Positions 51,001 through 62,342 of a DNA stretch of 64,000 bases are shown piece after piece. Made by a program: the position numbers and the translations under genes. The DNA comes from Trigonopsis variabilis. Its lineage: Eukaryota > Ascomycota > Trigonopsidomycetes > Trigonopsidales > Trigonopsidaceae. The stretch is from positions 186,001-250,000 of the forward strand of contig PPXM03000006.1 in NCBI GenBank assembly GCA_003707065.3, given 5' to 3'. Every line of letters starts with the position of its first letter. Position 1 is the stretch's first letter. Below the pieces are notes generated by a model. That model was not told where the DNA came from. It saw only the letters and a list, made by a program, of their open reading frames with translations, and made no database searches.

Positions 51001-51741
51001 TGCGTTGATTTTCTCTTTGGCCTCGTTGATCCCTTCAGTATCACCTTCAATAGTGACCTCGACCAACTTCTCATCTGCAGCGAGATCATCTTCGACTTGT
51101 TCACCTTCTCCATCTTCAAACCGCTCGACTTGAATCTGAGTAGACGTTTCAGACTGGATCTGTCGAAGAACTTTGCCTTTGGCTCCAATTACAAATGCTC
51201 GAACCGAAGCAGGAATGGTAATCTTTTCACTTCTTCGGACGCTAAGTTCTCGAATCAGCGCTCGACGGGCCTTGTAGGCAGAGTCATCTTTACCTTTGAC
51301 AACAAATGTAATTGCTCCTGTAGCAATTGAAGTGGAAGATTCAATCTGAGCACCGGTGCGTTGACTCACCCGAGAGACGATCTCACCGAGAGCACTCTTG
51401 TTTCGCCTTTGGAGCGAAGATGCATCCAACGTAAACACTTCAGTGGTGAGCCCAGAAATCGGTTTGGCAATCGCAGGTCGAGCCTTTCCCCACGCTTGAG
51501 TAGGAACGCTCTTGGGACCACCCAGGGATGGAAACGAAGCCAGGTCAGTCATCTTTGGAGCTTTCGCCGAGGCTCTGGTAGCTGGTGGCCCCGAGACAGC
51601 ATTTTCTTGCAGCACAGAGGGGGGAAAGGGCTCAGGCTCAGCTTCAGGCTTAGGCTCCTGAATGGAGGAGGACGACTCATGCCGAGCTAAAAGACTGGCT
51701 GCAGGAGAAAGACCATTGGGAGCAATAGAATTAGAAGCCAT
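48037..51741 (-). CDS. SCP160: Scp160/vigilin multi-KH RNA-binding protein
   Basis: Two exons (51741-50986, 50949-48037) give 1222 residues. A polar N-terminal region (about 1-130) is followed by an array of KH domains. G-x-x-G loops are visible in I-G-A-K-G-K-V-L, I-G-V-K-G-R-K-L, V-G-P-K-A, I-G-K-G-G-S-N-I, I-G-S-K-G-K-F-A, I-G-R-N-G-E-F-I, I-G-S-R-G-S-R-L, I-G-P-G-G-A-S-R and V-G-R-G-G-S-R-I; other repeats have lost the loop, as usual in vigilins. The protein binds polysomes and ER-associated mRNAs and affects translation efficiency. The 36-nt intron joins E-K to T-K-T-L. The longer frame upstream of 51741 has no ATG. It lies in tandem with SSD1, another mRNA regulator, 211 bp away. Confidence 0.94.
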
Positions 51742-51952
51742 TGAGAACAAACCAAGACAAAAAGACCGTACGAATAAAGGATGGGACCAAGATAATTGGC
51801 TACAACGCCCGGAGAACGAGTAAAGAAAGGGCCTGATCGCCAGCTGCCTCGTTGATAGGGCAACCACGCACTGGGTCAGTCTGCACCCAAGCTACGACTT
51901 GTCTACGGATTCAAAACAGAAAGACTAACTATTCATTGATGACTCAACACGT

Positions 51953-54900
51953 TTAGCTGAGAAGAGTGAAAGGATTCAACGTGCGCACGTTGATACAGGG
52001 TAAAGATTTGCCGACTTCGGATCGAAGCAGGACGGGCACGGTGGCAAGCTCGCGGATCTCTTGGATATAGTAAGTCTGGGGATTGTCATCCGAAGTGCTT
52101 CGTTCCGTTCTGGTGACAACATGGCGAAGATGGTGTTCAAATGCCTCAGTAGACGACACCGACTCCTTGGACCCAGTGCGACTGTCATTGTCGTCTCCTC
52201 CAACGGAAGAAGGCTCGTCAACCGACAGAGCACTCATATCGTGAGTGATCCGCTTCTGCATCTCGTCCTCCTGGAGAGCCGCAGAAACAACGCTAGACGA
52301 CCGTTGTCGGTTCACTCGACGAAGACTGCTGCTGGTGCTCAGTGACACGTTCTTCTCGTCGTCGGGAACATAAGTAGCAGAATCCACTCCTTTCATCCAA
52401 TAAAACTCCAAGAGGCGGGCCTCTTTATCAAACTCGGCCTTTACTAGCGGCAGCTGATCTCCGTGGACTCGCTTCTCAATGCCAAACTCGGGAATAAAAA
52501 CGTCAAAGTCGGACTCGTACACATTGATGACAACGGCCTGGACAATTAATTGCCCAGCAGGTTGGGACAAAGCATGAAGCTTTTGGCACAAAAACATATG
52601 ATTTGACTGGTCTTGGGCATTTTTGGCCGCATCTTTCTTCACATTGCAGAAATCAGCCATTCGTGCCAGACCATCAATATCTTCACTGTTCTCTAGACCC
52701 TGAAGGACACCTTCCAATTGTCGATGGACAATAAGGTCAGCGTAGCGACGAGAAGGCGCAGTGAAATGGGTATATAGAGGAACGTTCAAGGTGTAGTGGG
52801 GATAGAGGTTCGGATCAACTCTTCCTGCAACATAATACTTCGCTCTAGTAAGGAGCTTGTTCAACAGCACTTCCCAGCCTTTCCTAGCGTCGGGATTGCT
52901 CATCTTGAATAAACTGCACATTACGCTCTCACTAGTAGTTGGATCGAATTCAAGGTCAAGAGCTCGAGATTTTTCGGCCAAAGCATCGAGACGACGCTCG
53001 AACGGAGCCAATTGACGTCGAAGGAAGGCGCGATCTCCAAGTGCATCGTAAAGTGTCTTTGCAACAATTTGGTTGGTCTGGACAAAAAATTCATCCGCAA
53101 TTTCTTTGAGTTTGGTGGCAACAAACATATTAGTATTTGCTGGCACGTTCTCATCATCAGTCAAATCAAGCAAATGCAAGTAAGGCACACCGTCCTCAGA
53201 TAAGCGCTCGCCTTCAGTTGAGAATCTTCTCGCGCGTAATCCCAAAGAAATATAGTGCAACAGTTGGGCATCCTTGAACAGCTTAGCCTTCGATTCTGGC
53301 TCGGAGGAACCGGCAAGAGCAACTTTAATCACTTCGGGATCAAAAGTTTCAGTCACCTTGACAACACTCTTGCCAAACCAAGTGTCTTCGATAGCAAAGG
53401 TAGAGACATCAATCTTAAATACAACACTAAAGGCAAGCCGTTCCTTACCGCTAGAAAGGCCAGCCACGTCTATCAGCTCCTTTGGAAACATAGGTAGTTC
53501 TCGCTGAGCCAAAAACACCGATGTTCCTCGTTTCTTTGCTTCGCGATCTAAAGCAGATCCTGGTTGAGCGTAGTAACTCAAGTCAGCAATATGAACGCCA
53601 ACTTCGACCAGATTAGGTTCTTCGGCTAAGGGACGAACAGAAAGAGCGGCATCCAAATTCTTTCCACCATTCATGTCAACCGCATAGACAGCGATATTAT
53701 CGGCGGTGAAATCTCTTCGTTTCGTCTTTTCATCGGAGGGAATGGCGTCAGAGTCGGGAATGGACTTGAAAACAGATTCAGGAAAGATATCTCCAGTGAA
53801 GTTATTATCACGGAGGATGGCTTCTGTCTCAATTTGAACATCATCAATTGGCCCAAGTTCTTCAACGAGCGTACCAAAAGGGTGAAGGGAGGTAATAGGC
53901 CAGCGTTTAATTGAAGCGACAAATAATTTATCAGCATAAGATTGATGGTTCTCGACGAAATCTTTTGGCGCTTGTTCCGTAGGAATGGCAATCAAAGGAA
54001 CTCTCTTATCAGTAGGTTTGAACCAGACAATCTTGGGCCTTTCCTTTGGTCTGCTATCTTTCTCGTGAATAGAGCCTTCGTTGCCCTTTTCTTTTCGTTC
54101 TGCATCTTGACGATCTCTCGTAGCCTGAGATGAAGGACGAAGCAAACCCAAAGTTCCACTAAACAGTTGACCAGGAAATCTCTCAATCACAGCCACAACA
54201 TGTCCCGCGTACAAAGGCATAGCTTCATCGCTAACCTCTTCTTCCTCTTCGAGAAGGATAGATTGCCCTTCGACTTCAACGTCATCATTTTTCTTTTGGA
54301 CAGGTCGTTGTTTGAGACTTCCTCGACGCTTCAAAGTCGTCGGCTCGGATTCTCCATCCTTGCGCTTTTTCTTCTCCTCTTTCTCTCGCTTGGAGCTCCA
54401 CACTTCGTCAACGGTGAGTAGTTCAACGGCAACAATATCACCTTCAAGGGCACGGTTACGATCCTTAGAACCGCAAATGAAAATATCAGCATCAAGCAAG
54501 CCATCTGTCGAAACGTAGGCATCAGAACGGTTCTTCTTGTTCACGCGAAGGACACCAGATACTAACCTGCCTTCAGCTAGAAGAGCAGGGAGACTGACCT
54601 GAGGGAGATACGGGGCAAATAAGGACTTTCTCTGCTGAGTCTGCTGTAGCTGAGCGAGTTGCTGCTGTTGGATCATCTGAGGCGACATCAATTGACCATG
54701 GCTTTGGTAGCCATATCCGCTTTGGACAGGAGGCAAGTAAAAACCATGGTTGGAAGATACTGACGAGCCCATCGAGCCTCGAGAACGATGGCCAGGTACA
54801 AAGCCACCCTGAGAAGAAGTATCATAGGCATATCGACTTCCTTGGAGCCCAGCACCATTAGAGGCATTGCTATTATTGGAACGCCAATTTCCTTCAATGC

Positions 54901-55699
54901 CACGAGAACCAGATCGACTATGGCCTGATCGTCGTTCAAAATCACCGCTGTCAGGAGGGAAACGGTAACCTCGCTGGGGTGAAGAGCTTCTAGACCCACG
55001 AGAGTTTGATCTGCTATGACCACCAAAGCTTTCATTCGAATCGCCAGAAGAGCCTGAAGGCCCAGCAGGAGGGAACTGGAAAATACCAAGAGAGTTTTTG
55101 TCACCCTCAGCCACAGCAGATGTAGAGGCGGATGGGGTATGAGAGCTTCGCTGAGCTTGCGCGAGAGCAGCGGCCTTTTTTGCTTCTGGGAGAGCAAGCG
55201 AATGTCGTCGATTATGACCAAATCTCCCAGTAGATTGAGCTTGGGAGTTAACAAACGAATTGTTGTTACTGGGAGGACCCATGGACTGGACGCCAGGAAT
55301 TGAAGACTGAGCACGTCTATGGCCAGAAAAGGAGCCCATTGGAGCTGTTGGCGGACCAGGGAGACCGGTAGGAGCGCCATTGGGGCCAATGACAGCAAAC
55401 TGTCCGAAATTCGGGGCAATGAAGGCAGAGTTGGGGCCAGCACCTGGTTGGGCTGAAACAAGGTTTGCTTGAGCAAACTGTTGCTGTTGGGCCAAGATCT
55501 GCTGCTGTTGGGCTTGAAGCATTTCGATTTGCTGCTGCAAAGCCAATTGTTCAACTGGGGAGTTAGTGACTACTAAAAAAAGCCCAATAGCAGATCACTT
55601 ACGCATCAGGGGAGTCAATTCAGAAGGAGAACGACGGTGAGCCACATGAAACTGGCGAGGCCTTTGTTGATTTTGACTATTTTTATTCTGAGCCGGCAT
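51953..55699 (-). CDS. SSD1: Ssd1-type RNB-domain mRNA-binding protein
   Basis: Two exons (55699-55603, 55554-51953) give 1232 residues. A Q-rich, low-complexity N-terminal region with S/R-rich stretches (about 1-350) resembles the phosphorylated prion-like part of yeast Ssd1. Cold-shock-type domains and an RNase II (RNB) domain follow (G-V-H-I-A-D-L-S-Y-Y, S-A-L-D-R-E-A-K-K-R-G-T-S). The catalytic aspartate cluster R-D-L-D-D-A of active Dis3/RNase II enzymes reads K-N-L-D-A-A here, so the nuclease is very probably dead, as in yeast Ssd1. Such proteins bind leaders of cell-wall mRNAs and repress or localise them under control of the Cbk1 kinase. The first exon M-P-A-Q-N-K-N-S was found by splicing. 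Confidence 0.94.
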
Positions 55700-56648
55700 G
55701 GTGATTCAAGCAAGGGTAAGGCGGGCCAGAGGAAAAAAAACAAACTTGGGCAAAGACGGCAAGGCTAAAGAAAAGAGAAACTGATATTAAGAGAGAAAAT
55801 ATAAGACTAACGAAGAGATCAGTCAAAAAACAAGAAAAAAGATCTTTTTAGAAGGCCAGAGTGACGGGAGAGATGGATGACGAAAATAAAACCGAATAAC
55901 AACTAATCAAGATATTATTCGAAAAGAACAAAAGAATCTTTTTCAAAAACAGTACTCGATTAGTTACCAATGCACAATCGCTTGACTCGGCAAGAAGCAG
56001 GACTGGACACTGAAAGAAGGTTGAACGAGACAAACTGTGAGCAAAAGATTAAATAGCAAAATGATGCAAAAACAATTGACAGAAAGGATTGTCGGATATG
56101 GCGATTCGCCACGAGTAGTGTCTGAACTACTTAAGGCTCTGGAAGATATTTAAGACTCGCGACGGCCAGAGATGGAGAATGATGGCAAGGATGATGAGCG
56201 GCAAATTATCGCTTGGTTGCAACCGGGGGTGGTAGGCTTTTCCCTCTATGCCAACCGCCTCTCCTGTGACGACACCGTCGTACCTATTCCAATCGGTAAT
56301 GATCTTGTGTGCTGGGTCTATACTTGCTGATCGACTAATTTACCAAGTGCTCTGTTTCTTTTGTCTACACAATAAATCCACTTACTCTCCATTAGAATTC
56401 TTGTCAAACATTAGAGGATCTTCGTAGAGGAGGAAAATCAAGGTTCATTTCCGCTATCGGATTTCAAATTAGAAACTAATCACTTCAATCCGTATATGAG
56501 ACGCTACGATTTGTCCAGACGGACTAGAATGATGCTGGGTTTCCCGCGGGCATGCTTGATCCAAGGTCCAGACCGTGACAGGCGACGCTGGGCCAGACAG
56601 GTTACCAACGTCATGCTCGAGAGTGATGCTCACTTGTCAGCCACAAAC
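55700..56648. promoter_or_regulatory. Intergenic region upstream of SSD1
   Basis: About 950 bases. The part next to SSD1 (55700-56100) is strongly A/G-rich on the plus strand, hence pyrimidine-rich in the SSD1 leader strand. No gene is recognised. Confidence 0.4.
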
Positions 56649-58340
56649 TTACTTTTCCATCACATGCTTATCTACCAGTGTTTTAGAAGACGTCCATTCA
56701 TCTCCCAGTATTTTTAGCCGCATTGCAGATGGATACTGCTTCTCACGTGCGCTGTCAGGCCAGGACGTCACACATAGCTGAAGGGCCTTTGTGCCTTGTT
56801 TGCCATATTTGGCGAGAAAAGCATAGGCAGCCATCTCCCACCATGAGCACATGGCTGTGAAGTGAGCATTAGTTAGGAGATCGGGAGGCGTGTTGAGATT
56901 CCTGGCAACGTAAACCCAGCTATGCCACATAGGATGAGGATGCTTGGTCTTTGCTGAAAAGACCGACCGCGTGATGACTGCCCACACTGCACAAATTCCT
57001 CCCATTCTTTCGCAGTACTTGTCTTCTTCCTCCCATTTTCCGTCGCTACCTCTCTTCCACCCCATGTTGAGTCGTCCTTCCTCAGTATCAATGGACTCTG
57101 TAAACCCAATGATAAAAGGACATCGTTTCACAAATCGCCCAATTAAAATATCATGCAATGGGCCATGAGCGCTGATCAAGAACGCAGATAAGATTCCAAG
57201 AGGAACACCAGACATGAGCGATGTCACTGTTTCCGTAGAGGCTTGACGAATGATGGCCTTTGCCAAAAAGTTCAAAATCCACAGGTAGCACGTCTCGTTA
57301 TAAGCCTGCACCTCTTTCAATACAGCGCTCACTTGGTTGATTACCATAACCATCTTGGCCCGGCTGACCGTCAATTGCCCAAGACGAGGCAAGATCTTCC
57401 GCTTCTTTTCAGAGCAATACTTTTTCAGCTCCTTGTCGTTCTGGACTTTGGTATTCACGTCTTCCTTAAGCTTCTCAATCACCTTTCTATAGTACCAATA
57501 TTCATCTTCAGCATTGACGACCCGAGAAGAAACTTCAGCTAATCCTGCATCCTTTTTCACTTTCTCTTGTCGTTTCTTTTCACCCTCTTTTTCTCTCGTT
57601 TTCTTAGCCTCCTTCTTTGCGTGTTCTTGCTCTGCCAGTCTTGTTTGTGTTGTGGCAGAAGCCTGAGCGAGCTCCGCTTTCTTCTTGTCCGCTGCCTCTT
57701 TCAATTGTATTTCCTTCCTAAACTGGTCTTCTCTTTTCTTTGATCGCTCTTCTTCTTTCTTCCGCCGTTCATCTTCCTCCCTCATCTCAGCCTGCCTGGC
57801 ATTTTCTCGAGCCGTTTCGATCACCTGCTGGACTCGTTTTTGTCTTCGTTCTCGGAACCTGCGAAAAGCTGCTGTTTCACGCTCTAGTTGCTTTTGAAAG
57901 TCCAACTCAATGGCTTCTATTTCATCAAGCAGCGATCTCTTTTGTTCCCCTTTATCTTTCACCAAATCCTGTGCACTAAAGATATCCCAACTGGCCAAAG
58001 AAGACGATAGTCTGCCAACTTCTTCTGTTTGTACGCCCTCTTCGATCTGGCTTTCAACTTCCGCTTCCGAGGTATTTGCAGTATCGGATTCAGAATATAA
58101 GAGGTAGTCAGCGCCATCGTCACCCTCCAAACCACTTGTCGCAGGCAATAGTCGCATCAAATCGCGCGGAGGGTAGTCCATGTTGATATCGACAAACTCC
58201 TTGAGCCAGTCGGGCACTGAATTTGCATAATCAAAATCTAGATCTATCAGTCACCTGATCTTTATACTCGTCTCACCATTGGAACTGTCTGATAAATCGG
58301 AATCATCCGAACTCGCGGCATCTATGGCTGAGAATCTCAT
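56649..58340 (-). CDS. GLE1: Gle1 mRNA-export factor
   Basis: Two exons (58340-58277, 58243-56649) give 552 residues, near yeast Gle1 (538). Residues about 120-255 form a long charged coiled coil (E-E-R-S-K-K-R-E-D-Q-F-R-K-E). The C-terminal HEAT-like GLE1 domain follows, with L-M-S-G-V-P-L-G-I-L-S, C-P-F-I-I-G-F and M-G-G-I-C-A-V-W-A-V-I. Gle1 with inositol hexakisphosphate activates the DEAD-box helicase Dbp5 at the cytoplasmic face of the nuclear pore. The ATG in exon 1 gives M-R-F-S-A-I-D-A, an N-terminus also seen in fungal relatives. It is divergent from LSM8. Confidence 0.94.
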
Positions 58341-58849
58341 TGTGTCCACTATCGAGGCAAAGTCATAAAATCACTTCAAATATAGAGATGCACTTCTCAG
58401 CCTATAGAGGCAGTATAGATCGCTCGAATTGTAGTCCCTAGCAAGGGAAACTTTGTTGGTTTCTGGTGTAGAATCACAATCGTAAACTGTAACGACTGCA
58501 CTCCCAAGTAGACAAAGATTGGACTTTCTAGTCCTCCTTTATTCGTAGACCAATTACCAGTATTAAACTGCTTTATTAGACCTTGATGGAACATTTTGAT
58601 TTATTATTTTGCTCGAGACTTTCTACGTCGAGAACTGCTCGTCGGCGATTGGGTTCACTCTCGAGTAAACGATGTCACTGTAAATTTCGTGGCTAATGAA
58701 GGAAGAACTGAAAAAGATGAAATTAACCATACGTTATACTACTGCCTTTCGTCCGTTGTCTGGCCCACTTCTAACAGAGGACCTCAGACAGCATGAGAGC
58801 GTTACAGAACCAAGTGACCCATCCAACTTCTTCGCGATTGTTCAAGGCC
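58341..58849. promoter_or_regulatory. Divergent intergenic region, GLE1 / LSM8
   Basis: About 510 bases containing two promoters of RNA-processing genes. It holds an in-frame ATG for LSM8 at 58794 that would add 19 residues. No other gene is seen. Confidence 0.4.
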
Positions 58850-59241
58850 ATGTCGAGCCTTCAGGCCTATGTCGACAGTGAGTGGTCTTATGAAACATAG
58901 ATTAATATTAGAGACTGTCACGGTCATCACGTCTGACGGCCGGATGTTTGTAGTAAGATCCCCGTCCCAATTCGAGCCACTTACTTTAGGGCATTCTTCA
59001 AGGTTACGATCAAACGACAAATCTAATATTATCTCCTTCAGAGGAGCGGATTATCTCGTCGGATGGCCCAACCGAGATTCTAGAACTGGGCTGTTATGTG
59101 GTGCGAGGAGAAACGGTGGCCGTGTGTGGTCTTGTGGATCCCGAGATCGATAAAGAGATTGATTGGTCAAAGGTAGGGCATTGAGATGTTGGATTCTAAC
59201 TGCAGGTCCGTGGATCTTCTATTGGAACAACAAAACATTGA
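58850..59241 (+). CDS. LSM8: Lsm8, U6 snRNA-associated Sm-like protein
   Basis: Four exons (58850-58877, 58912-58952, 58990-59172, 59206-59241) splice to 95 residues, the usual Lsm8 size. The start M-S-S-L-Q-A-Y-V-D-K is shared by most Lsm8 proteins. The Sm1 motif reads V-T-V-I-T-S-D-G-R-M-F-V-G-I-L-Q-G-Y-D-Q-T-T-N-L-I-L and the Sm2 motif Y-V-V-R-G-E-T-V-A-V-C-G-L-V-D. The end E-I-D-W-S-K-V-R-G is also typical. Lsm8 defines the nuclear Lsm2-8 ring on the 3' end of U6 snRNA. No single exon gives a noticeable open frame. Its stop is 39 bp from the stop of the convergent DUG2 gene. Confidence 0.95.
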
Positions 59242-59280
59242 GTGTATCATAGCGAATTTCTTCATGCATGTTAATATACA

Positions 59281-61752
59281 TTATGTTTCCTCTTCTCTCT
59301 TCCCCATGAGATCCAAGAATATTTGGATAGTTTGACGCGCCTTGAACAGGTTCTTGATTCGTAAGCGTTCGTTGCACAGGTGAGCGTGATCGCTGGCCTG
59401 TCCACATGGTAAGTGGATGGCTGGAGCGCCAAAGATGCGTTCGAGAAATCGTGCCGAGGGAATCGACCCTCCCTCTCGAATAAATATTGGGTCGACTTGC
59501 CAGCTCTCTTTCACTGCTTTCTGCAGAGATTGATACCCTGCATTGTTGGGATCGCCCAACCATGGATCTGCCTCATGCGTTATGGTGACTTGAAGATCGT
59601 TATCAGTTTCTAGTCTCTTGAACGCATCATTCAGATACGCTTCCAGTTTGATCTTGACATCTTTATTGTCTTGATCAGGCACGGTTCGGATTGATATGTC
59701 AGAACGGGCAGCGTGAGGTATCACCGTCTTGTTCCTAGGCCCACTCACGTCTACTCCGTGTATCGTAAGAGAAGGAAGGCGCCACCGTTTCATCAGTCCT
59801 TCAGTGAACTCTTCTTGGCCAAGGTCGCCCTTTTCAAGAATGCGATTTGCAATATCTCGATAAAAGTCCCGCTCGCTATCAGTCAGCGGCCTTACCGAGT
59901 CATAAAACCCAGGAATAAGAATCTTTCCTTGGTCATCCGTCAAAGCGGCCAAGATGGAAATCAAGTCTTGCACGGGTTCACGATATACTCCACCGTCGAC
60001 TCCAGAATGAAGATCGGGACGACTATTTGACACGCTGACAGAAGCATGCACGACACCTCTCAGACCGTAATTTATACACGGCACGTCATCGTTCAGCCAA
60101 TACGAATTGGTAAACATGATCCAGTCCACTGGTCCAATCTTTTCTAGATGTTCCTCCACTGCTTCTTTGAACCCGGCAGCCCCACATTCCTCTTCCCCTT
60201 CTAATAAGAAGGTCACATTTAACCCAAGCTTCTTGTCCTTATACAGCTCCGCAACTGCAAAAAGAGAAGCAAGGATAGGACCCTTGTTATCAGACACTCC
60301 ACGCCCGTAAAGATACCCATTCATTCCACAGACAGTAAAAGGATCTGTGTCCCAGCCAGTTCTATCACCTGCAGAAATGACATCATAATGACCGTAAAAG
60401 AGAATCGTTTGAGGTTCGGCTTGAGGTAGGTTACCCCTGAAATGTCCGTAGACAATTGGGTTCCTGTTTCCCTGAGTAGGTATCAAGTATGAGTTTGCTC
60501 CCAATTCCTTGAGTAGATTTTTGGCATAGACGGCTCCTCGACGACAGTCCGACTGATGATGGAGATCGCCTGAAATAGTTTTGTATGACACGAAATGGCT
60601 TAAAGACTTGAGCAGCCCATCACTGTGAATCAATAAAGATCGGTCATGTCTGCTCTTAACCAAGTCTGAGATATCCCAAAGGGAAATGGCAGAATCGGAT
60701 CCTCCGGTGAGTAAGAGGACAGAAGAATCAGTTGATATGACTTTAGAAGCCAATATAGAAGATTGATGGCATCGCCAATGGGATTTGTGTTCGAAATGAC
60801 TGCTCCAGTGTCTCATTACACCAGATGCACTCCCGCTAAAGATACAATCTTTAGCAATGACCAAAGATAGGACATCTTGAGCATGCGCATTAGTAGATCT
60901 GACCAACTGACGAGTTTCCAGATCCCATATAGTGATAATTCCATCCATCAAGCCACAGTAAACAAAGACGCTGTCGCACGTCATCGACAACACACTTGCT
61001 TCGTTTTGCAAAGTCGCCCGAAGATTGATAGCTTGACGTCCTTTACTGAGCGTCCACGCACGAACTGTGCCACATCCTCCACCAGACAGAAGGATTTCTT
61101 CACCATTAGATGTCTTATAGACGACTAGGGCATTAACGTAGCCATTGTGGGCATATAAAACCGTCTGTTCTCTTGGTAGCTCTATTAAACAATTCCCCAC
61201 ACTATTTCTTCGAGGAGTTTGTTTCTCAATCGGCGGTGTACCTTTTCGTTGGGAATCAAAGAACCGATCCCACCGGAAATGCGGATGGTCGCATGGATCT
61301 TCTTTCTTTAAGCCTTCAATCGACTCCATATCGCACCAGCTTATACTTGCATTTTGAGCCCCAAAGAAAAGTGTGTCAGTAGTATGACAGTAAGCCAAAG
61401 AAAAAATGTCACCGATATCAAGAAGGGAATAAATGGTATAGATTCCCTTTAACGTGTCGATATCCCAGCCTTTAACAATGGAATCAGAGCCGCCTGAAAA
61501 CAGGATCCTGTTCTTGCGATCAATAGTTAAACAGAGCACTGCTCGGCCGTGTCCTCTCAACACTGCCTTTTGTTCGTAGGTCTCTAATTCGAAAACCAAG
61601 ATCTCGGCGTCTTGAGTTCCAGCAAATACAAGGTTATCCAGAACAGCTAAACATAATATCGACGTCTTGGCCTGCCAGTTATGAATCCTAGGAGGAGGGC
61701 TGATCGGCTTGGAAGGCGGACGGTCGTCATGATCCGTGGGCTCCAGCTCCAT
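59281..61752 (-). CDS. DUG2: Dug2-type WD40 plus M20 peptidase, glutathione degradation
   Basis: 823 residues, intronless. Residues about 22-380 are WD40 repeats (F-A-G-T-Q-D-A-E-I-L-V-F, L-S-G-G-G-C-G-T-V-R-A-W). Residues about 400-823 are an M20 metallopeptidase with ligand motifs G-H-Y-D-V, G-R-G-V-S-D-N-K-G and E-G-E-E-E-C-G, and a dimerisation domain between. This two-part layout is that of yeast Dug2, which with the glutamine-amidotransferase-like Dug3 cleaves glutathione to glutamate and Cys-Gly. The Cys-Gly dipeptidase Dug1 lacks the WD40 part. The metal ligands appear intact. The start is the first ATG of the open frame. Confidence 0.93.
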   Translation of the reverse strand: MELEPTDHDDRPPSKPISPPPRIHNWQAKTSILCLAVLDNLVFAGTQDAEILVFELETYEQKAVLRGHGRAVLCLTIDRKNRILFSGGSDSIVKGWDIDTLKGIYTIYSLLDIGDIFSLAYCHTTDTLFFGAQNASISWCDMESIEGLKKEDPCDHPHFRWDRFFDSQRKGTPPIEKQTPRRNSVGNCLIELPREQTVLYAHNGYVNALVVYKTSNGEEILLSGGGCGTVRAWTLSKGRQAINLRATLQNEASVLSMTCDSVFVYCGLMDGIITIWDLETRQLVRSTNAHAQDVLSLVIAKDCIFSGSASGVMRHWSSHFEHKSHWRCHQSSILASKVISTDSSVLLLTGGSDSAISLWDISDLVKSRHDRSLLIHSDGLLKSLSHFVSYKTISGDLHHQSDCRRGAVYAKNLLKELGANSYLIPTQGNRNPIVYGHFRGNLPQAEPQTILFYGHYDVISAGDRTGWDTDPFTVCGMNGYLYGRGVSDNKGPILASLFAVAELYKDKKLGLNVTFLLEGEEECGAAGFKEAVEEHLEKIGPVDWIMFTNSYWLNDDVPCINYGLRGVVHASVSVSNSRPDLHSGVDGGVYREPVQDLISILAALTDDQGKILIPGFYDSVRPLTDSERDFYRDIANRILEKGDLGQEEFTEGLMKRWRLPSLTIHGVDVSGPRNKTVIPHAARSDISIRTVPDQDNKDVKIKLEAYLNDAFKRLETDNDLQVTITHEADPWLGDPNNAGYQSLQKAVKESWQVDPIFIREGGSIPSARFLERIFGAPAIHLPCGQASDHAHLCNERLRIKNLFKARQTIQIFLDLMGKREEET

Positions 61753-62342
61753 GTCTTAAACAATAAAGTAAACAAACAAATAAAACAAGAGCAGTGCTCC
61801 TATGGAAAAGGAGAAAGAGCTATAAGCTTGCCTAGACGCCGTCGACGAGAGATCACGCGGAACCAAATGAGGAGCACTAACAAGCAACGTCCAAGCGGGT
61901 CGTCAGTGGAATCTTGTAGTAAGGCAGCTGGCGATAAAGGAAGGCGTTTGACCTACTAGATTGAGTACGCAATAAAGTATAGTCTACAAAAGAATATCTG
62001 ATTCACACAAACTCGAATAACTACAAGAGCACAGGCACAGTTATCGAGGTGAGTCATTGTGGTTGCGTTGAAAGAGTGGTGCGCACGCCTTTCTAATTTA
62101 TCTTGTGGGCCCGGCAGCAGAGACCACTGCGTGGAAAGGGTGTAAGTCAAGCGAGAGTGTTGATGTAAGCTTATGCGAGAAAGAGGTAATACTGAGCAAT
62201 GCAAGTCTTGTAACGTAATTAAGCTATTAGTCATGTATAGATGGATACAGAAGGTCTTCTCCTGAGCTCTAGTCTCCTGTAACGTCGGTGTCCACTTTGG
62301 TTGCCATCACGAGTGTCAAGCTACATCGAAACAAAATTTTCA
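61753..62342. promoter_or_regulatory. Divergent intergenic region, DUG2 / KRS1
   Basis: About 590 bases with two promoters; no other gene, RNA or repeat is recognised. Confidence 0.4.
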
